Assembly: GCF_021730395.1 (NCBI RefSeq)
Contig: NC_069363.1
Location: 51,083,001 to 51,147,000 of the forward strand
Source of the DNA: Mercenaria mercenaria
Lineage: Eukaryota; Mollusca; Bivalvia; Venerida; Veneridae
Reading direction: 5' to 3'
DNA length: 64,000 bases
Shown: positions 26,601-36,566 of the stretch, in pieces
Numbering within the stretch: position 1 is the stretch's first letter
Layout: every line of letters begins with the position of its first letter
Position numbers and translations under genes: made by a program
Notes under the pieces: generated by a model
Databases searched by the model: none
What the model was told of the DNA's origin: nothing
Seen by the model: the letters and a program-made list of their open reading frames with translations, nothing else

Positions 26601-26664
26601 GGTAAAAGTGGTTGATCAGATAACAAAAGAGATATCTCTGTTGTCGATAGACTGTTTAGAGTAA
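11542..26664 (+). CDS. HSPA12-like: HSPA12-type heat shock 70 kDa protein (six coding exons)
   Basis: Exons 11542-11683, 11880-12031, 12326-12547, 14617-14761, 24753-24887 and 25730-26664 join in phase (1,0,0,1,1) to give 1731 nt and 576 residues, a usual HSPA12 length. The actin/HSP70-type ATPase fold is shown by the phosphate-1 motif AAIDFGTTYSG (residues 7-17), TVPAIW then ALEPEAAS in the middle, phosphate-2 VLDAGGGTVDI (about 216-226, split by a 10 kb intron) and the adenosine motif MVGGFSES (about 382-389). HSPA12 proteins are atypical HSP70s without the canonical peptide-binding domain; the family is known to be expanded in bivalves, where roles in stress and immunity are proposed. The start is the first ATG after an in-frame stop if 7249-7318 is the leader exon. 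All splice sites are GT-AG and no defect is seen. The exact paralogue cannot be named. Confidence 0.9.
11880..12031 (+). CDS. HSPA12-like coding exon 2
   Basis: Acceptor TTTCTTACAG, donor GTGAGC. Encodes PTCVLIKPDGKTFDSFGYTA and EWFFFKRFKMML, the family-typical segment after the first phosphate motif. Ends in phase 0. Confidence 0.88.
12326..12547 (+). CDS. HSPA12-like coding exon 3
   Basis: Acceptor TATATTGTAG, donor GTATAA. Encodes 74 codons including KRVFSMIIKFLKEDLL and the conserved WVLTVPAIWNDVAKQFMRE block of HSPA12 proteins. Phase 0 at both ends. Confidence 0.88.
12645..13060. repeat. Intronic segment duplicated near 35.1 kb
   Basis: Landmarks shared in order with 35095-35475: ATGGTAATTA, GAGAAATAA, ACAGTG(A/G)CATA, AGGCCAAGACA, TTAATG(T/C)CTAAA, AATTAATG(T/A)AG, AGTATGCA, then GTATTATC(T)(A)GAAT and TCACTAG. 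The copies have the same orientation and are about 22.4 kb apart. It could be a dispersed repeat or a relic of a duplicated HSPA12 intron. Confidence 0.5.
13245..13663. repeat. Short tandem-core repeat element
   Basis: Two units of about 180 bp share TCAAGTAACCCC(T/A)(G)GGG, GATTTGAACAAA, AGGCCTTCTGGTTT and GATTTTCCTAT. They are followed by CGGACGCCGGACGCCGGACG and a small stem CTCACC...GGTGAGCT near 13635-13663. Same family style as 14941-16027. It lies in HSPA12 intron 3. Confidence 0.6.
13777..13852 (-). mobile_element. tRNA-derived SINE head
   Basis: On the minus strand, GCGCAATTGGTAGAGCG resembles a tRNA A box and GCGGGTTCAATCCC is a near-perfect B box, 35-40 nt apart. No intact tRNA cloverleaf is apparent, so it is called a SINE or tRNA pseudogene rather than a tRNA gene. 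Confidence 0.55.
14617..14761 (+). CDS. HSPA12-like coding exon 4
   Basis: Acceptor TCGTTTTAG, donor GTAAGG. Encodes AGILKENLTLALEPEAAS and ends at KYMVLDAG, the first half of the phosphate-2 motif, in phase 1. The second half lies 10 kb downstream. Confidence 0.88.
14941..16027. repeat. Tandem-core repeat element, ~147 bp units
   Basis: Opens with AAGAGGGCCATGAAGGCCC and GCTCACCTG; closes with CGGACGACGGACACAGGGCG and CTCAGGTGAGCTAAAA. In between are six to seven units carrying AGCTTTTCCTTTGATTTGAC, GGTGACCTAGTTTTTGA and ACATTCTGACCAAGTTTCA. It lies within the 10 kb HSPA12 intron 4. The 111-codon open frame ending at 16249 is not gene-like. Confidence 0.7.
16077..16286 (-). mobile_element. 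tRNA-derived SINE, about 210 bp
   Basis: On the minus strand the head reads GCTTAGCTTAGTAGGGAGAG (A box) and GTGAGTTCGAGCCC (B box), followed by a body with GTTCTCCGTGACGATTTCAT and CACCTCTGATTCATGTGA. This head-plus-body layout is a common bivalve SINE as remembered. A second GATTTCATAAA-type segment suggests partial internal duplication. Confidence 0.65.
16570..16683 (+). promoter_or_regulatory. Promoter-like segment of the intronic small gene
   Basis: This stretch is richer in GC and CpG than its surroundings and carries ACCGGAAGT (ETS-type site) and TTTCACGTGAAA (palindromic E-box). An in-frame TGA at about 16634 closes the frame upstream of the ATG. No TATA box is evident. The assignment is by motif only. 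Confidence 0.35.
16684..17260 (+). CDS. Candidate two-exon small protein, 38 aa, in HSPA12 intron 4
   Basis: Exon 16684-16709 ends at a consensus donor (GTAAGTA) in phase 2, and exon 17170-17260 follows a good acceptor (CCCATTTCAG) and continues in phase to TAA. The product begins MRICHAFKRQKYK and contains TLQWLQKLEKLHRAR. It is strongly basic with a helical Leu/Lys segment and no signal or membrane segment. An in-frame stop precedes the ATG, so the reading frame is complete. It lies on the same strand as its host gene but has its own promoter-like sequence. I do not recognise the family. Chance splicing of a short frame is possible, and the transcript could be non-coding. Confidence 0.45.
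17261..19260. other. Intronic DNA without recognised gene
   Basis: AT-rich sequence within HSPA12 intron 4. A 61-codon frame at 17405-17590 and acceptor-like sites near 17783 and 18282 may belong to downstream exons or the 3' region of the small transcript at 16684. Nothing else is seen. Confidence 0.3.
19262..20672. repeat. Tandem-core repeat element, ~146 bp units
   Basis: Bounded by TGTCTCCCCAGGAGACATA on the left and GGGGGAGACATGCGC on the right, a short inverted terminal match. A (GTCC)n run follows the left end. Seven to eight units share GAAAACCATTTCC, AACTAGAGAACCACTTGACC, GTTGAAACTTCATAGGATGA and GGTCAAGGTCACAGGGGCCT. No coding potential. Confidence 0.7.
20673..21504. other. Intronic DNA without recognised gene
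   Basis: AT-rich HSPA12 intron sequence. Acceptor-like TTTCTTCAG at about 20956 could serve a non-coding transcript. Nothing firmer is seen. Confidence 0.25.
21505..21860. repeat. Degenerate repeat element with two ~155 bp units
   Basis: Both units carry GATGAAACTTCACAGGA, TGATCAGTACCAAGC and TTCCGTTT(C/T)GCTGCAC. The opening GTCTCATCC...GGGGAGGCGTATTGTTTTTG resembles the left end of the 19262 element. Confidence 0.5.
21861..23620. other. Intronic DNA without recognised gene
   Basis: AT-rich HSPA12 intron sequence. A decayed repeat fragment sits near 22140-22290 (TTGATTAGTCTTCACGAAAC). No exon is supported. Confidence 0.25.
23625..23834. mobile_element. MITE with terminal inverted repeats, 210 bp
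   Basis: The ends TACTGTGAAATCATT and AATGATTTCACAGTA are perfect 15-bp inverted repeats. The interior repeats AATTTCGTGG-type motifs in both orientations (GTGGATTTCA, CACGAAATCCACGAAAAT). It is non-autonomous. This end sequence is widespread in molluscs as remembered. Confidence 0.8.
23855..24345. repeat. Tandem-core repeat element, ~150 bp units
   Basis: About three units share TTGACCTTTGACCTC, GGGTTTGCGCATGACACTC, CATTGAGG(A/T)AAACATTCATG and GTTATGGTCCGGACAAAC. The right end is GACGGGCACGGACGCACAC. Confidence 0.6.
24753..24887 (+). CDS. HSPA12-like coding exon 5
   Basis: Acceptor TGTTTTCAG, donor GTAGGT. Completes the phosphate-2 motif as GGTVDITFHQV and continues with GGAWGGTRIDDEYEKLL, a family hallmark. 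Phase 1 at both ends. Confidence 0.9.
25453..25575. repeat. Perfect 29-bp inverted repeat in HSPA12 intron 5
   Basis: The arm 25453-25481 (TGTGATCTTGTGCCGAGTCT...) and the arm 25547-25575 are exact reverse complements. They are separated by a 65-nt AT loop with two TATATACTTGAC copies. The structure lies 155 bp upstream of coding exon 6. Confidence 0.75.
25730..26664 (+). CDS. HSPA12-like coding exon 6 (terminal)
   Basis: Acceptor GTACTCAG in phase 1; 310 codons then TAA. Begins GPDVMKTFKDQHLDDY, holds the adenosine-binding MVGGFSES, and ends LLSIDCLE. The long uninterrupted exon is typical of the family's 3' end. A weak donor-like GTAAGC overlaps the stop codon. Confidence 0.93.
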
Positions 26665-28620
26665 GCCAGATGTTGATTTGTATGATTATGTTATGTTAAA
26701 TTACACTGACCTGACCTTGATCATATAAGTATTTGTCCATCCAATAATCTTCTCTAAGAATGTGAACCTAAAGCTCCAGTTATGCTTCATAGTGTTTAAT
26801 TCTCATTATATTTATTTCACCAAAGGGCTAATGCAAATTGCTGCTCTGAATATATTGTTTTCATAACCATATTGTTTTAGTTTTATGCTCTTCGAGTATA
26901 TTCGAGTGAGGGCATATAACAGAACTAACGGATACTGTCATGACGTACATGTTCAAGCCCCAGCTAAGGAGTTATTGCCCTAAGAAAGTGTACAAAATGA
27001 GCGATAGTAATGAAGGAATAAATAGAAAAACTTCTATTACAGTTTTCAAAGGATCTATTCCAAAGTAATGGAAAGAGTTTACTATGAAGTGAACTTGTCA
27101 GAACCTGCTCGGTGTTTGATTATGCTAATTTTTCTTTAGGAAAAATCTCAAGGTACCTGATCAACACTATTAGAAATTCATTATTATTAGGCGAATTTGA
27201 GCACAATATCACGATTGTAATAAATAAATCATTTCCCCCTGTTTTTGTAAAAATAAATGCAAATACTGTATGGAATTTCAAGGAAAATTGAATAAACGTA
27301 TCAAACAAATGACTCAGAGATGAAATGCGATGAGTTTGGCAAATATCTTAATATTAAAGATGTACAAGATTTTTTTTCAGGATATTCGCCATTCTGAAAA
27401 ATGTTTCTTCGAACATTTCTTTCTAACAAACTTTATGTCAAAATAAATGCTAAATAATTTAAAAGTAATATGACTTATAATGTACCATTTAAGCAAACAG
27501 ATTCTATTTGTTGCGAAAACAATTTTGGCCTTTAGTGTTGGTCGGCATTTGCCTTAAATTAATGTAAGATGTACAGTGGGGTAGGGCTGTTTATTTGAAA
27601 TTCTATTTAATTAGATCAGGATTGATTCTGATATATTCTGCATGATATATAAAATAATAAGCTACAGCTGGAATAAAAGTTTTCAACATGGCACTTTATA
27701 TTATCTAGGAAGTATATATTAAAACAGAAATAACTAAACATATAAATTTTCACCAGTTTTGAAGGGATCTTTTCTAAATATATCTTGTAGATGCATGGTG
27801 ACCCCAATATATTTCTTTCCATTTTGAAGCATACCTGTATGTCATTAATGCAGCAAAATATTTTTAAAATCTTAACTCCAGATTTTTTTTGTAGATGAAA
27901 ATACGTTTTATTTTTCATTGAAAAACGTTGGTGGGGTAATTATGTCAACATGTACAAAAGAATTTGAATGTGACATTTAGGTTTCTATAATAATGATATC
28001 ACCATGTATTCATAGTAATCTGTAAGACCTGAAAACCCGACCAAATTAAGTGGGGTATCATATTATATGTTTTATAAAGTACCCCCATTTTTTCAGTTTT
28101 ACTGAGTTTCAGAAATACTTCAACAGTGGGTGAAGAAAATGCCCTATAAAATGAAAACTAGTGCGGTTACCTGTGCTTTTCTCTGCTCTTATTTGTCTTG
28201 GAAATAAATGTTTTTCAAGCTCACAGAGTATGAAAAAAGTCTTAATTGTAGAAAAAATTGATCGTACATCCTTAAATCATTTTAATTTATCTCCCCTTTT
28301 TGATTTTGCTTAACATTTTTGTAACTTTGTAACAACTGAATAGAATTTCATTAAACTTCTTACGAATAATATTGTTACGCTCCTGCCCCTTGGAGGAGCC
28401 TTCTGTATTATTTCTGTGTCTATATATGTATATATAGCCTATATGCTAAAACAGTAATCAGTCACTGCCTGGCAAATATGCTATGAGGGTTACCGGACTG
28501 TAGCCCTTCGGCGTGATCTTGGATGTGGTTCTGAACTACACTGAATTGGACCGGATTGAACCTTAAGGTCGGGTATTGAGCATATATGTATATAATTGGT
28601 AGACGTGACTGTGACCGTTT
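26665..28620. other. HSPA12 3' flank and intergenic DNA
   Basis: AATAAA-type signals occur near 27017 and 27222. A T-rich acceptor at about 27380 precedes a 21-codon open frame and an AATAAATG. No gene is recognised. Confidence 0.3.
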
Positions 28621-28624
28621 AACC

Positions 28625-28985
28625 GCCCAATTTGGCTTGACCACTGCTGCTTAACGTGTCTGCACCTCTGTAGACTGCTGAGACCAGACTCCTGTAAATT
28701 GCTTGGCGTGACTGGACTTTTATAGGCTGCTAGGTGTGACTAGACTTCTGTTGACCGCTAGACGTGACAGGACTTCAGCTGATTGCTCAATGTGACCGTA
28801 CTTCTATAGGCTGCTAAGTGTGACAGGACTTCAGTAGACTGCTCAACCTGACCGTACTTCTGCAGGTTGCTAGGTGTGACTGGACTTCAGTTGACTGCTC
28901 AGCGTGACTTGCTTTGAAGGATTTAACACGTGACCGGATCTCTGTAGACTGCTAAGTTACTTGATCTTTGTTGACTGCTCAACGT
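28625..28985. repeat. 28-bp minisatellite, about 11 degenerate units
   Basis: Units such as GCTAGGTGTGACTGGACTTC recur with GTGAC spaced exactly 28 bp at 28708, 28736, 28764, 28792, 28820, 28848, 28876 and 28904; the outer units are more decayed. The 28-bp period would break any reading frame, so it is non-coding. Confidence 0.75.
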
Positions 28986-29529
28986 AAATGGTACTAAGAT
29001 CGCTTCTGGTCAGCCTTTGCAGATGTTCTCTGGTTGAACTCCAACATTTAAGTTTTGAGAAAATATATCTACTTAAGACTTAACAAAAAATTCTAAGACT
29101 TAAACTATTAAAATACCACAAACGACTATTAAAAGTTTCTATTAATTATTTAACAAATCTTTAATAGATTCTAATTGTTTCTCACAAATAAATTATCAAA
29201 CATTGAATAAAATCTAAAAAGGAATAGTCGCAAAGCAGAATGATCTATCAGATTCTCGAGCCAAAGTTTGATTTCTGCAAAATGATTTAAATAGATCAAA
29301 TAATTCTTCCTTTTACGTAAACAACCTTAAAATGCCAAAATATAACAAATAAAAATGGTGCACACCTTTATAATTTTGATTTCAAGCCAAAATATTGCAA
29401 ATTTCGAAGAACGGCCAAATACGGTGTGCAGCCAAAATTTTCATGTTGGAGCTCCAGAATGACGGTGAGCAGCCCTTATATACTGTCACTGAACATGCCA
29501 CAAAAAATGGTGAAATATTCACGAACGCT

Positions 29530-29626
29530 CCACAGAAAAAATTGTGGTGACCACAGAAAATTTGTGGCATCCACAGAAAAGTCGTGGTCCACGGAAAAGT
29601 TGTGGTACACCACAGAAAACTGTGGT
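29530..29626. repeat. Five tandem short palindromes (CCACAGAAAA-N-TTGTGG)
   Basis: Five 16-18 bp units of the form CCACAGAAAA...TGTGG, each able to fold on itself, are separated by 1-4 nt. Earlier half-units (GCCACAAAAAATGG) lie near 29498. Overlapping open frames on both strands come from the repeat. Confidence 0.65.
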
Positions 29627-29649
29627 GAAAGATTAAATGGATCTATCTG

Positions 29650-32600
29650 ACTGAAAAATACGCAAAGACACAAAATATTTAAAAGACATAAAATATAAAC
29701 CTCAAACTAGTGCTATCTGGAAAAGATTTAGTTTAAATAGCCGAAAATTTGGTATGAAAATATTTACTCCCTTTGCAACTATTCACCGTGTAAACAAACA
29801 TGGCGGATAAGATTCTAGGCAACAGGTGTACTAGATAAAAACATTAAAATACATTGTTTTACATCAAAATTAATTGAATTACTCAGCAGATTTACTTCAT
29901 GAAGGTTGCTACTCAATATGAAATTGGAATTTAACATCTGAAAACTAAAATGAAGGAATTGAGGGATTACTGACATCAGTCGTGAAATTCGGATACATTT
30001 ACAAACTTTGACAAAGTTCTGTCATGGAAAACGACTTCAAAATTGAAGGATAGATCAAAATATTGGTACAATACGTAATGTCTGGTTGTTGTCTTGTGAA
30101 TATAACCTACGACAACATCCAGCTTCATGCGTTGTCGCCAGCAAAAGCTGCAAAACGAAAGTAAGCAACCCAAGTGAAAGAATGAAGGATAAATGAAAGG
30201 TAAAATTTCTAGAGCATTTCAATATATTGACAGACGGCAATTACAGCAAAAACATAACTCATATAATGAATATATATCATTTTATTTTCCTTCTTTACAC
30301 TGATTGTTTTGCATAAATTTGTTCATATGATAAATTTTAAGAAATCTTGGTTATACTATAAGATACTCATATGAATTAAACTTATTATTTCTGCAAAAAT
30401 CTCCTTTAATTATGTTTTCTGTTTATTCATTCATGCCATTCACACTTCCTATGTACAGAATATACATGTATTTGGGCAACATAAATCACTTTACTAATCA
30501 CTCTTGTTTTATCCACGTGGCAATTCCTTACTTGAAGCGATCTAGACTTTTATTGAAGAAATGAATGCATATTTACTGACACTAAGTAAAATAATCACTT
30601 GCATTATACATTTGATTGTTAATAAGGTATACATTTTTAATTGTGTTGTCAAAGACTGCAGTATGTTTTGATATCTTTAGATACTACATTTAATACACAT
30701 ATATACTGAAACTAAATTTAAATGAGAAGGAATATTTTAAATAATGCTCTCAAACAATATCTTAATAAATTTATTGCAAGAAGTTATATTAATCATAAGA
30801 AGATGTAATGCTTTCCATAGCCTTATAACCATAACTGATTCCATTTCAGTCCATTTTAAATTGAGTATAATCTTTGATGCCTTATTTGTAAAAATAAAGC
30901 ATTTTCTATCTTTTCCAAAATGTTGCATAGCAATAAAGGCAGAATGTACGCATTGTAAAACATTAATTCAGTTTTATCATTTAAATTCTTTTCTGAGGAA
31001 GCCATCGTAAAAATGATATCGGCATTAATTACATGAAATAGCATTATCGAGACATTATGACATCATTTCCTGTACTAAAGCATCACATATTGTAAACTAT
31101 ATTTGATACACAGTGTAGCAATGCTCGTATATGAGAATAAAATTTTGTTAATCTATATAGAGAAATGAATGAGTTTTAAATCTTTACTTTAGGTTCCGGA
31201 TTTTTTGAACATCCTATATAATTATAAATGTATATGACAAAAATGTCTAGAAATATGAGAGAACCAAAGAAGACAATATGAGGATTGTGTGATACATGAC
31301 AATGTTATCCTGTAGTGCAGGTCACATAGATATAATACTCTTCCATTGCATTATGGTTGACAATCGCTGTTCACTCGACAATTTACATTCTAATAGCAGG
31401 TTGCTTCCCTTGAGCAAAGATGATTTAGTGTAAGGTTCTAAAATTTGTGCAGAGTAATTGTAACTTTACTTTAGGGTACGGTCTACTACCCACTGCTTAC
31501 TTTTGTATCAGAATTTTCAAATTACGACGGACATATTAATCGTATGCATTAATGCGTTAAAAGTTAACATTAATATACGGTTGCTAAATTTAAACAACGT
31601 CTTATTTAAATAAATTTAACTTTCAAAAATGCATTTACTTGGTTTTTAAAATCAGGTACACGGTGTGTGATCATGATTTATTTGCCTATTTCCCCATTTT
31701 TGTCAGATACTGTGGTTATTTTCACTATGAACTTGAGATCAAAAGGGTAAGTAGGCCGTGTAATGACCATATTTAGCATCACTTGGTTTATTTTTATTTT
31801 ATAATTTAAATGATCTTATGGACAATCTTGAAGATGATTAGGCAGATTCTTTACCCAAAAATTGTATCTAATGTAGCTAAAATTGTTGTTAGTTTCATTT
31901 TGTTTCAAGGAAAAAACAAATTTATAATAATAATTTATAAAAAACTATAGTTTTAGTACTTCACGGAATTTAAGCATATTTTACAAGAAGTTAAGGTAGT
32001 TAGTGGAATTTGAATATACAATTTCCGAGAGGATTGTTTAGTTCGCGGAACTAAGTAACTTTTTACCAACATTTAACTTGAAAAATTTTGACGAGAACAC
32101 GAATGTTGTTTGCGGAACATGAATAATGTAGTTCACTGAGCTTAAACATAGAAGTTGAGCCGTGATGGTAATTCACGTGACATTTTGTATTACAAAAAGT
32201 TCATGAAAAATAAAATACTTTCTCTCAAACAGCAAAATAAAGCTGACGAAGCTTTAGTTTTACTAGGAAGCGGAAAGGCACGTATTGACCCTAACGCATT
32301 TCCGAAGATACTTTATTTTGATAAAAATGGGTGAATGCTACATGTTCAACATATGTATAACAAAATCTTTCTGAAAAAGTGCTTACGGATTCTATTTCAA
32401 TACTTCATTGCATCCTCCTTCTAATCAATTGAAAAGAAATGTAACTTTATATGCCATGGTTCAAAGTTCATATTCAAGGGGATTCAACTATGAGGGCGTT
32501 AAGCCAAGTGATGTTTGCTATCCAAGTTCTGAACAATAAATTGTAACGATACTGTTTTTGTTGAGATGATGTTGGTCATAATTGCAGTGTCATATATGAA

Positions 32601-33105
32601 AACGTATTCTGTGTTTTGTATCCTGAGGCTAATCTAGCCGAAAAGTTAGTAATAGATGAATGTGACTGGTTATATTTTGTTGTTATGACTACTTTCAATA
32701 CCTATAGGTAACAAAATTATTAACAGTAACATTTTATCTCAAAACAAACCGATGTGAATGAAATGGAGCGAGTACACAATTTACAGGCAGGTAAACAGAC
32801 AACTGTAGTGGAAAATAGCAATAAATAAGTTTTCATAGAAGAAATGTGAATATATTAGGGTGAATTATATTTGTTTTAAATTCTCTGAGTTTGTTTCTCT
32901 GTATGTAAGTGGAACTTACTCTTGACAAGTAGTCGTCCAATAGACTAGAAAAGGACACTGACATGGTAGGTGATATATTTGAACATGTTTACATTAGATA
33001 GCAAAAAATATATATTTGGTTGTTAATATAATGGAATATGATAGTTTGTTGATTATACACACTTGAGGGAATATTTTAACAGATTATATTAAATATAGAT
33101 ATTCC
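29650..33105. other. AT-rich intergenic DNA without recognised gene
   Basis: Very AT-rich. Open frames of 60-90 codons exist but none has splice context or composition of a protein. Two CTTTACTTTAGG segments lie at about 31185 and 31468, which may be a small repeat. Confidence 0.3.
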
Positions 33106-33109
33106 ATAA

Positions 33110-33667
33110 ATATGGTGGTATATTTCTGCCACGAGATGCATGTAGCTAACTATCGTGATAACATTCTAAATTATTTATGAAAATGTGCATATTTTCTGAA
33201 AACATTACGGCAGTAAATGATATTTTCTAGATATTTTTTTCTTATTTCATGAAAACGTTCTAGCGCAAAATTTCGCGTTAATGCTATCAACGGCCACGGG
33301 ATAGCTATGTAGCTATCACGATAATATTCTTACCTTTCTAGCAAAGTTGTGCATTTTTCTGAAAAACATTATCACAATAAACTATATTTCAGGGAAATTT
33401 TAGGTTATTGATATAAACTTTTTAGAAAAGTTCGATATATCAAGATGTATTTTGAAAGTATCGAGATAGATATTTAGCTTATGAATGGCAGCTGTTAGCA
33501 CTTTCGCAAAAAGCATCAAGATAATAATGTAAATTATCGCAATACTATTTCCAGGAAACTTTCGAATATTGAGAATTTCTTTTCAGAAATCTTCGCTTTA
33601 TTTAAGATTAAAAAAAATTATCGCAATAGCTACCTAGCTATCTCGTGGCAGATATATTACACCATAT
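33110..33667. mobile_element. TIR element (MITE), about 560 bp
   Basis: The left end ATATGGTGGTATATTTCTGC and the reverse complement of the right end (ATATGGTGTAATATATCTGC) match, extending through CACGAGAT and TAGCTA. Subterminal AACTATCGTGATAA-like motifs occur in both orientations. No coding frame. Confidence 0.65.
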
Positions 33668-34670
33668 ATAAGCATAAACTATTAAAGTTTATGAAAGATT
33701 ATTATCAAACCAGTCATGCAAAAACATGCATATTACGGTATCGCCGATAATTGGCTGATAATTGGCTGATAGCATCATTTCGCACGATGGCTCATTTTGA
33801 GGTACAAGTTCATAGTTCAGTTTATTAACATTACATATATGCACTGTTCCAAGGATCTCATCTCGAAATCTACGTCATGATATCAAAATTTCAAAACACA
33901 CGTTTAAAAAAATGTAGTGAAGTGATATCAGTTATGACATCATTTTTTCTCTATGTTATTTTGGACAACTTTGTTTTTATATTAACAGAGTACAGTGCAT
34001 ACGTTTACTTTTATATACGCACTTTGACATGAAAGTGTTTTAAAATGCTGAAAAATGACATTTACATAGAGATGCCTGACTATTTAAGAACTAATTTAAT
34101 ATTTTCAATTCTTATATCATTCGACATGATCTAACAGACTTAAATAAAATTTGTATTTTAGGTCTACATATTTTTGTTTTCATGATAATATGGAATGCAA
34201 ACTTAACAACTTTTGTAACTCCATGCTTTGTGTTGTTACCTTTGTCGAATATTAAGACATTTTACTGAAAAATGGACGATCATTTTAATACTACCACAAT
34301 CGGGCATAAAGTCATTGAGGAGTGACAGTCACAATCAGGAACCCCTGAAATACAAGTCTAAAATGATTGCAAAGTCAAAAGTCAGTGCACAACTTACATT
34401 CGTTTTGTTGTACATGTAGATCCATTTTTGCAAAAAAATGATATCACTTTTGTTCGTTTGACCGGATAAAACTGGAACATACGATAATGTTTTATTTTCA
34501 AATTTATTATTATAATATGTGATATGTGACGTCATATACCTAATATGTATATAAACACTAATGTGAAAAATATCGACGGTTATTCCATTTCAACTTAACG
34601 GAGTTAAAGATTGAGAATATCATACTAAGTGTAAAGCATTAATTAAAGTTTTACTGTGTGATTTAGCGAC
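33668..34670. other. Intergenic DNA without recognised gene
   Basis: AT-rich; a short direct repeat GATAATTGGCTGATA lies near 33747-33770. The opposite-strand open frames around 34228-34535 overlap one another and show no protein features. Confidence 0.25.
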
Positions 34671-34671
34671 C

Positions 34672-34806
34672 TTCCATTAGCCAGCTTGATGGCTTCCTCA
34701 CATGAAAAAAATTGAATTTCACAATCCAAGCGACGTTTCGAACCCTCAGCAGGTGAGGGGTAAGTGACCCGAAGTCAGTGACCTTAACTACTTGGCCACG
34801 GAGGGG
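34672..34806 (-). mobile_element. tRNA-derived SINE
   Basis: The minus strand reads CTCCGTGGCCAAGTAGTTAA (A-box type, one mismatch) then GAGGGTTCGAAACG (B box fits GWTCRANNC), followed by TGAGGAAGCCATCAAGCTGG. A truncated relative lies at 54829-54925. The head resembles a Ser/Leu-type tRNA, but the spacing and stems are not those of a functional tRNA. Confidence 0.65.
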
Positions 34807-35094
34807 ATTTACATTTAAAAATTAAAACGAAGCGTGGAGTTAGTCTAAGAACAGTTGTAAATATATTTAACTATTCTAAAGAAACGGTACTGCTAAAGCA
34901 GAAACAATGCAAGCTAGAACAAAAACATGATGAGTCTACAAATTTTAAACAACTGGAAACTTTGTACAAGGGAGTTTCAAGCCAATGTTGTTAACATACT
35001 TTGGATGCTGTTAAATCTACTATGGCTAAACTTTTGATACGTTTAACGATTGGGTTAGTGTTACATAATAACTGCACTCTTTCGTATTTTTTCA

Positions 35095-35475
35095 TGATGG
35101 TAATTACACAAGATTTGCATGAAAAAAGAGAGAAATAAAAGTATTTACTTACAAAATGACAGTGGCATATATTAGGCCAAGACATTGTGCTTAATGCCTA
35201 AACATTTAATAGAATTAATGAAGCAGTATGCAGAGTATTTGCTGTATTTAGTTCAGCCTTCTGTGGGGTAAGTTATTTGTTCATGTTTTTAAGAGATTGT
35301 CTGAATACGTTAGCAGATAAAATTGTGATATCACGTCTAAAGTGTCCGTCTGTCATCTTTTAGTACAGCTGTATTAAACCTGTATTATCAGAATAATTTT
35401 CATTAAGATTTTGTCGGGGAAAATAAGGTCACTAGATTGTGAGGAATCTTTAACTGTTTGCTATATCAAGAATAC
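35095..35475. repeat. Second copy of the HSPA12 intron-3 segment
   Basis: Matches 12645-13060 in order and orientation (landmarks given there). No HSPA12 exon is found next to it: the sequence before it does not encode the exon 3 peptide. Confidence 0.5.
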
Positions 35476-36029
35476 TCATTGCATTGCATGGGTGTTAATC
35501 TGTTTTATAATACATGTTTAGGTACATACCCAAGCAAGAAGATTGAAGGGGACCAACTCTCAGTTGACCAAAACATAAAAGCTTTGATCTAACGTGAACG
35601 AAAAACTAAATAGGCCCTTTGTCCAACAACTGATAAGACATACAAAATATAACCCTATTTGTTAAAACTCTTTGTCACGGAAATAGAACATGCACACTTT
35701 TTCTTATGATATACTTTTAGCAGTTATCTTATTAGTCGCCACGAGGCCCTGCCAGAAAGTTTATTTGCATTGGAATTAAAAATTCATCATTTTTTTTTAA
35801 AAAAAAATGTAAGACTAAGAAGACTTGTTACTGCACATATCAAGTTTTGAGTTGTTAGCTAAAGGTGCTTCCTGTCAGTGAGGATAACGTTGTTTGAACT
35901 AAGTGTATATCCGAAAAGACAATGAGAAATAGCAAACAAAATAAAAACTGATATAACGTAATTGTAACAACCTATGTTTAATCTTGTTATATTCATCATT
36001 TCATTGTTTTACAAGTGTTTCAGACGCTT
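35476..36029. other. Intergenic DNA without recognised gene
   Basis: Includes an A/T homopolymer region at about 35790-35808. No exon is supported. Confidence 0.25.
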
Positions 36030-36209
36030 TACGCATCCGCGCAGTCTGGTCAGGATCCATGTTGTTCGCTAACGGTTTCTCTGATTGCGATAGGCTTTGA
36101 AAACGAACAGCATGGATCCTGACCAGACTGCACGGATGCGCAAGCTGGTCTGGATCCATGCTGGTCGCAAATGCACTATGTTGGTTTTCTCATGGCGCGG
36201 CTCATATCT
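36030..36209. mobile_element. Palindromic MITE copy 1, left-truncated
   Basis: Contains CGCATCCGCGCAGTCTGGTC, GTTCGCTAACGGTTTCTCT, CGAACAGCATGGATCCTGAC and the right end GTTTTCTCATGGCGCGGCTC. The left GAGCCG...CCAACATA end present in the two other copies is missing. Confidence 0.75.
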
Positions 36210-36566
36210 TAAGACCCCGTTTTTCTTTGCATCCAATGAAAGCAAGTAATTTTAGAAATCCACAGCAATTTACAACCTTCATAAATTTTATACATAACTT
36301 TTGAAAAGATTTTCTATGAGGGCATCACACTTAGGATTATATCCAGATAATCAATTTTATCAAATAATTACAGTAACTGCTTTCAGTAAATTCATAATAG
36401 ACAAATACGAACAGTAAAATGATTTATGGGTTTGTTTACATGGTAAAATAGAGCACGGGAAGTGGGTGTAAGATGGAGATTTTACTGCACCGGTAAAATC
36501 ACCAAAAATCCTAGTCTGATATTTAATGGAATCTCCAAGATGTGTCATATTTTTCCATGACACAAA

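Noticed and set aside
26661-26666. Donor at the HSPA12 stop codon linking HSPA12 to the micro-exon array
   Set aside because: The GTAAGC site would leave phase 2, while the array is phase 0; a phase-1-shifted reading of the array meets stops in exons 41508 and 45973.
29426-29673. Opposing 74- and 65-codon frames
   Set aside because: Both read through the tandem CCACAGAAAA palindromes, which yield open frames on either strand.
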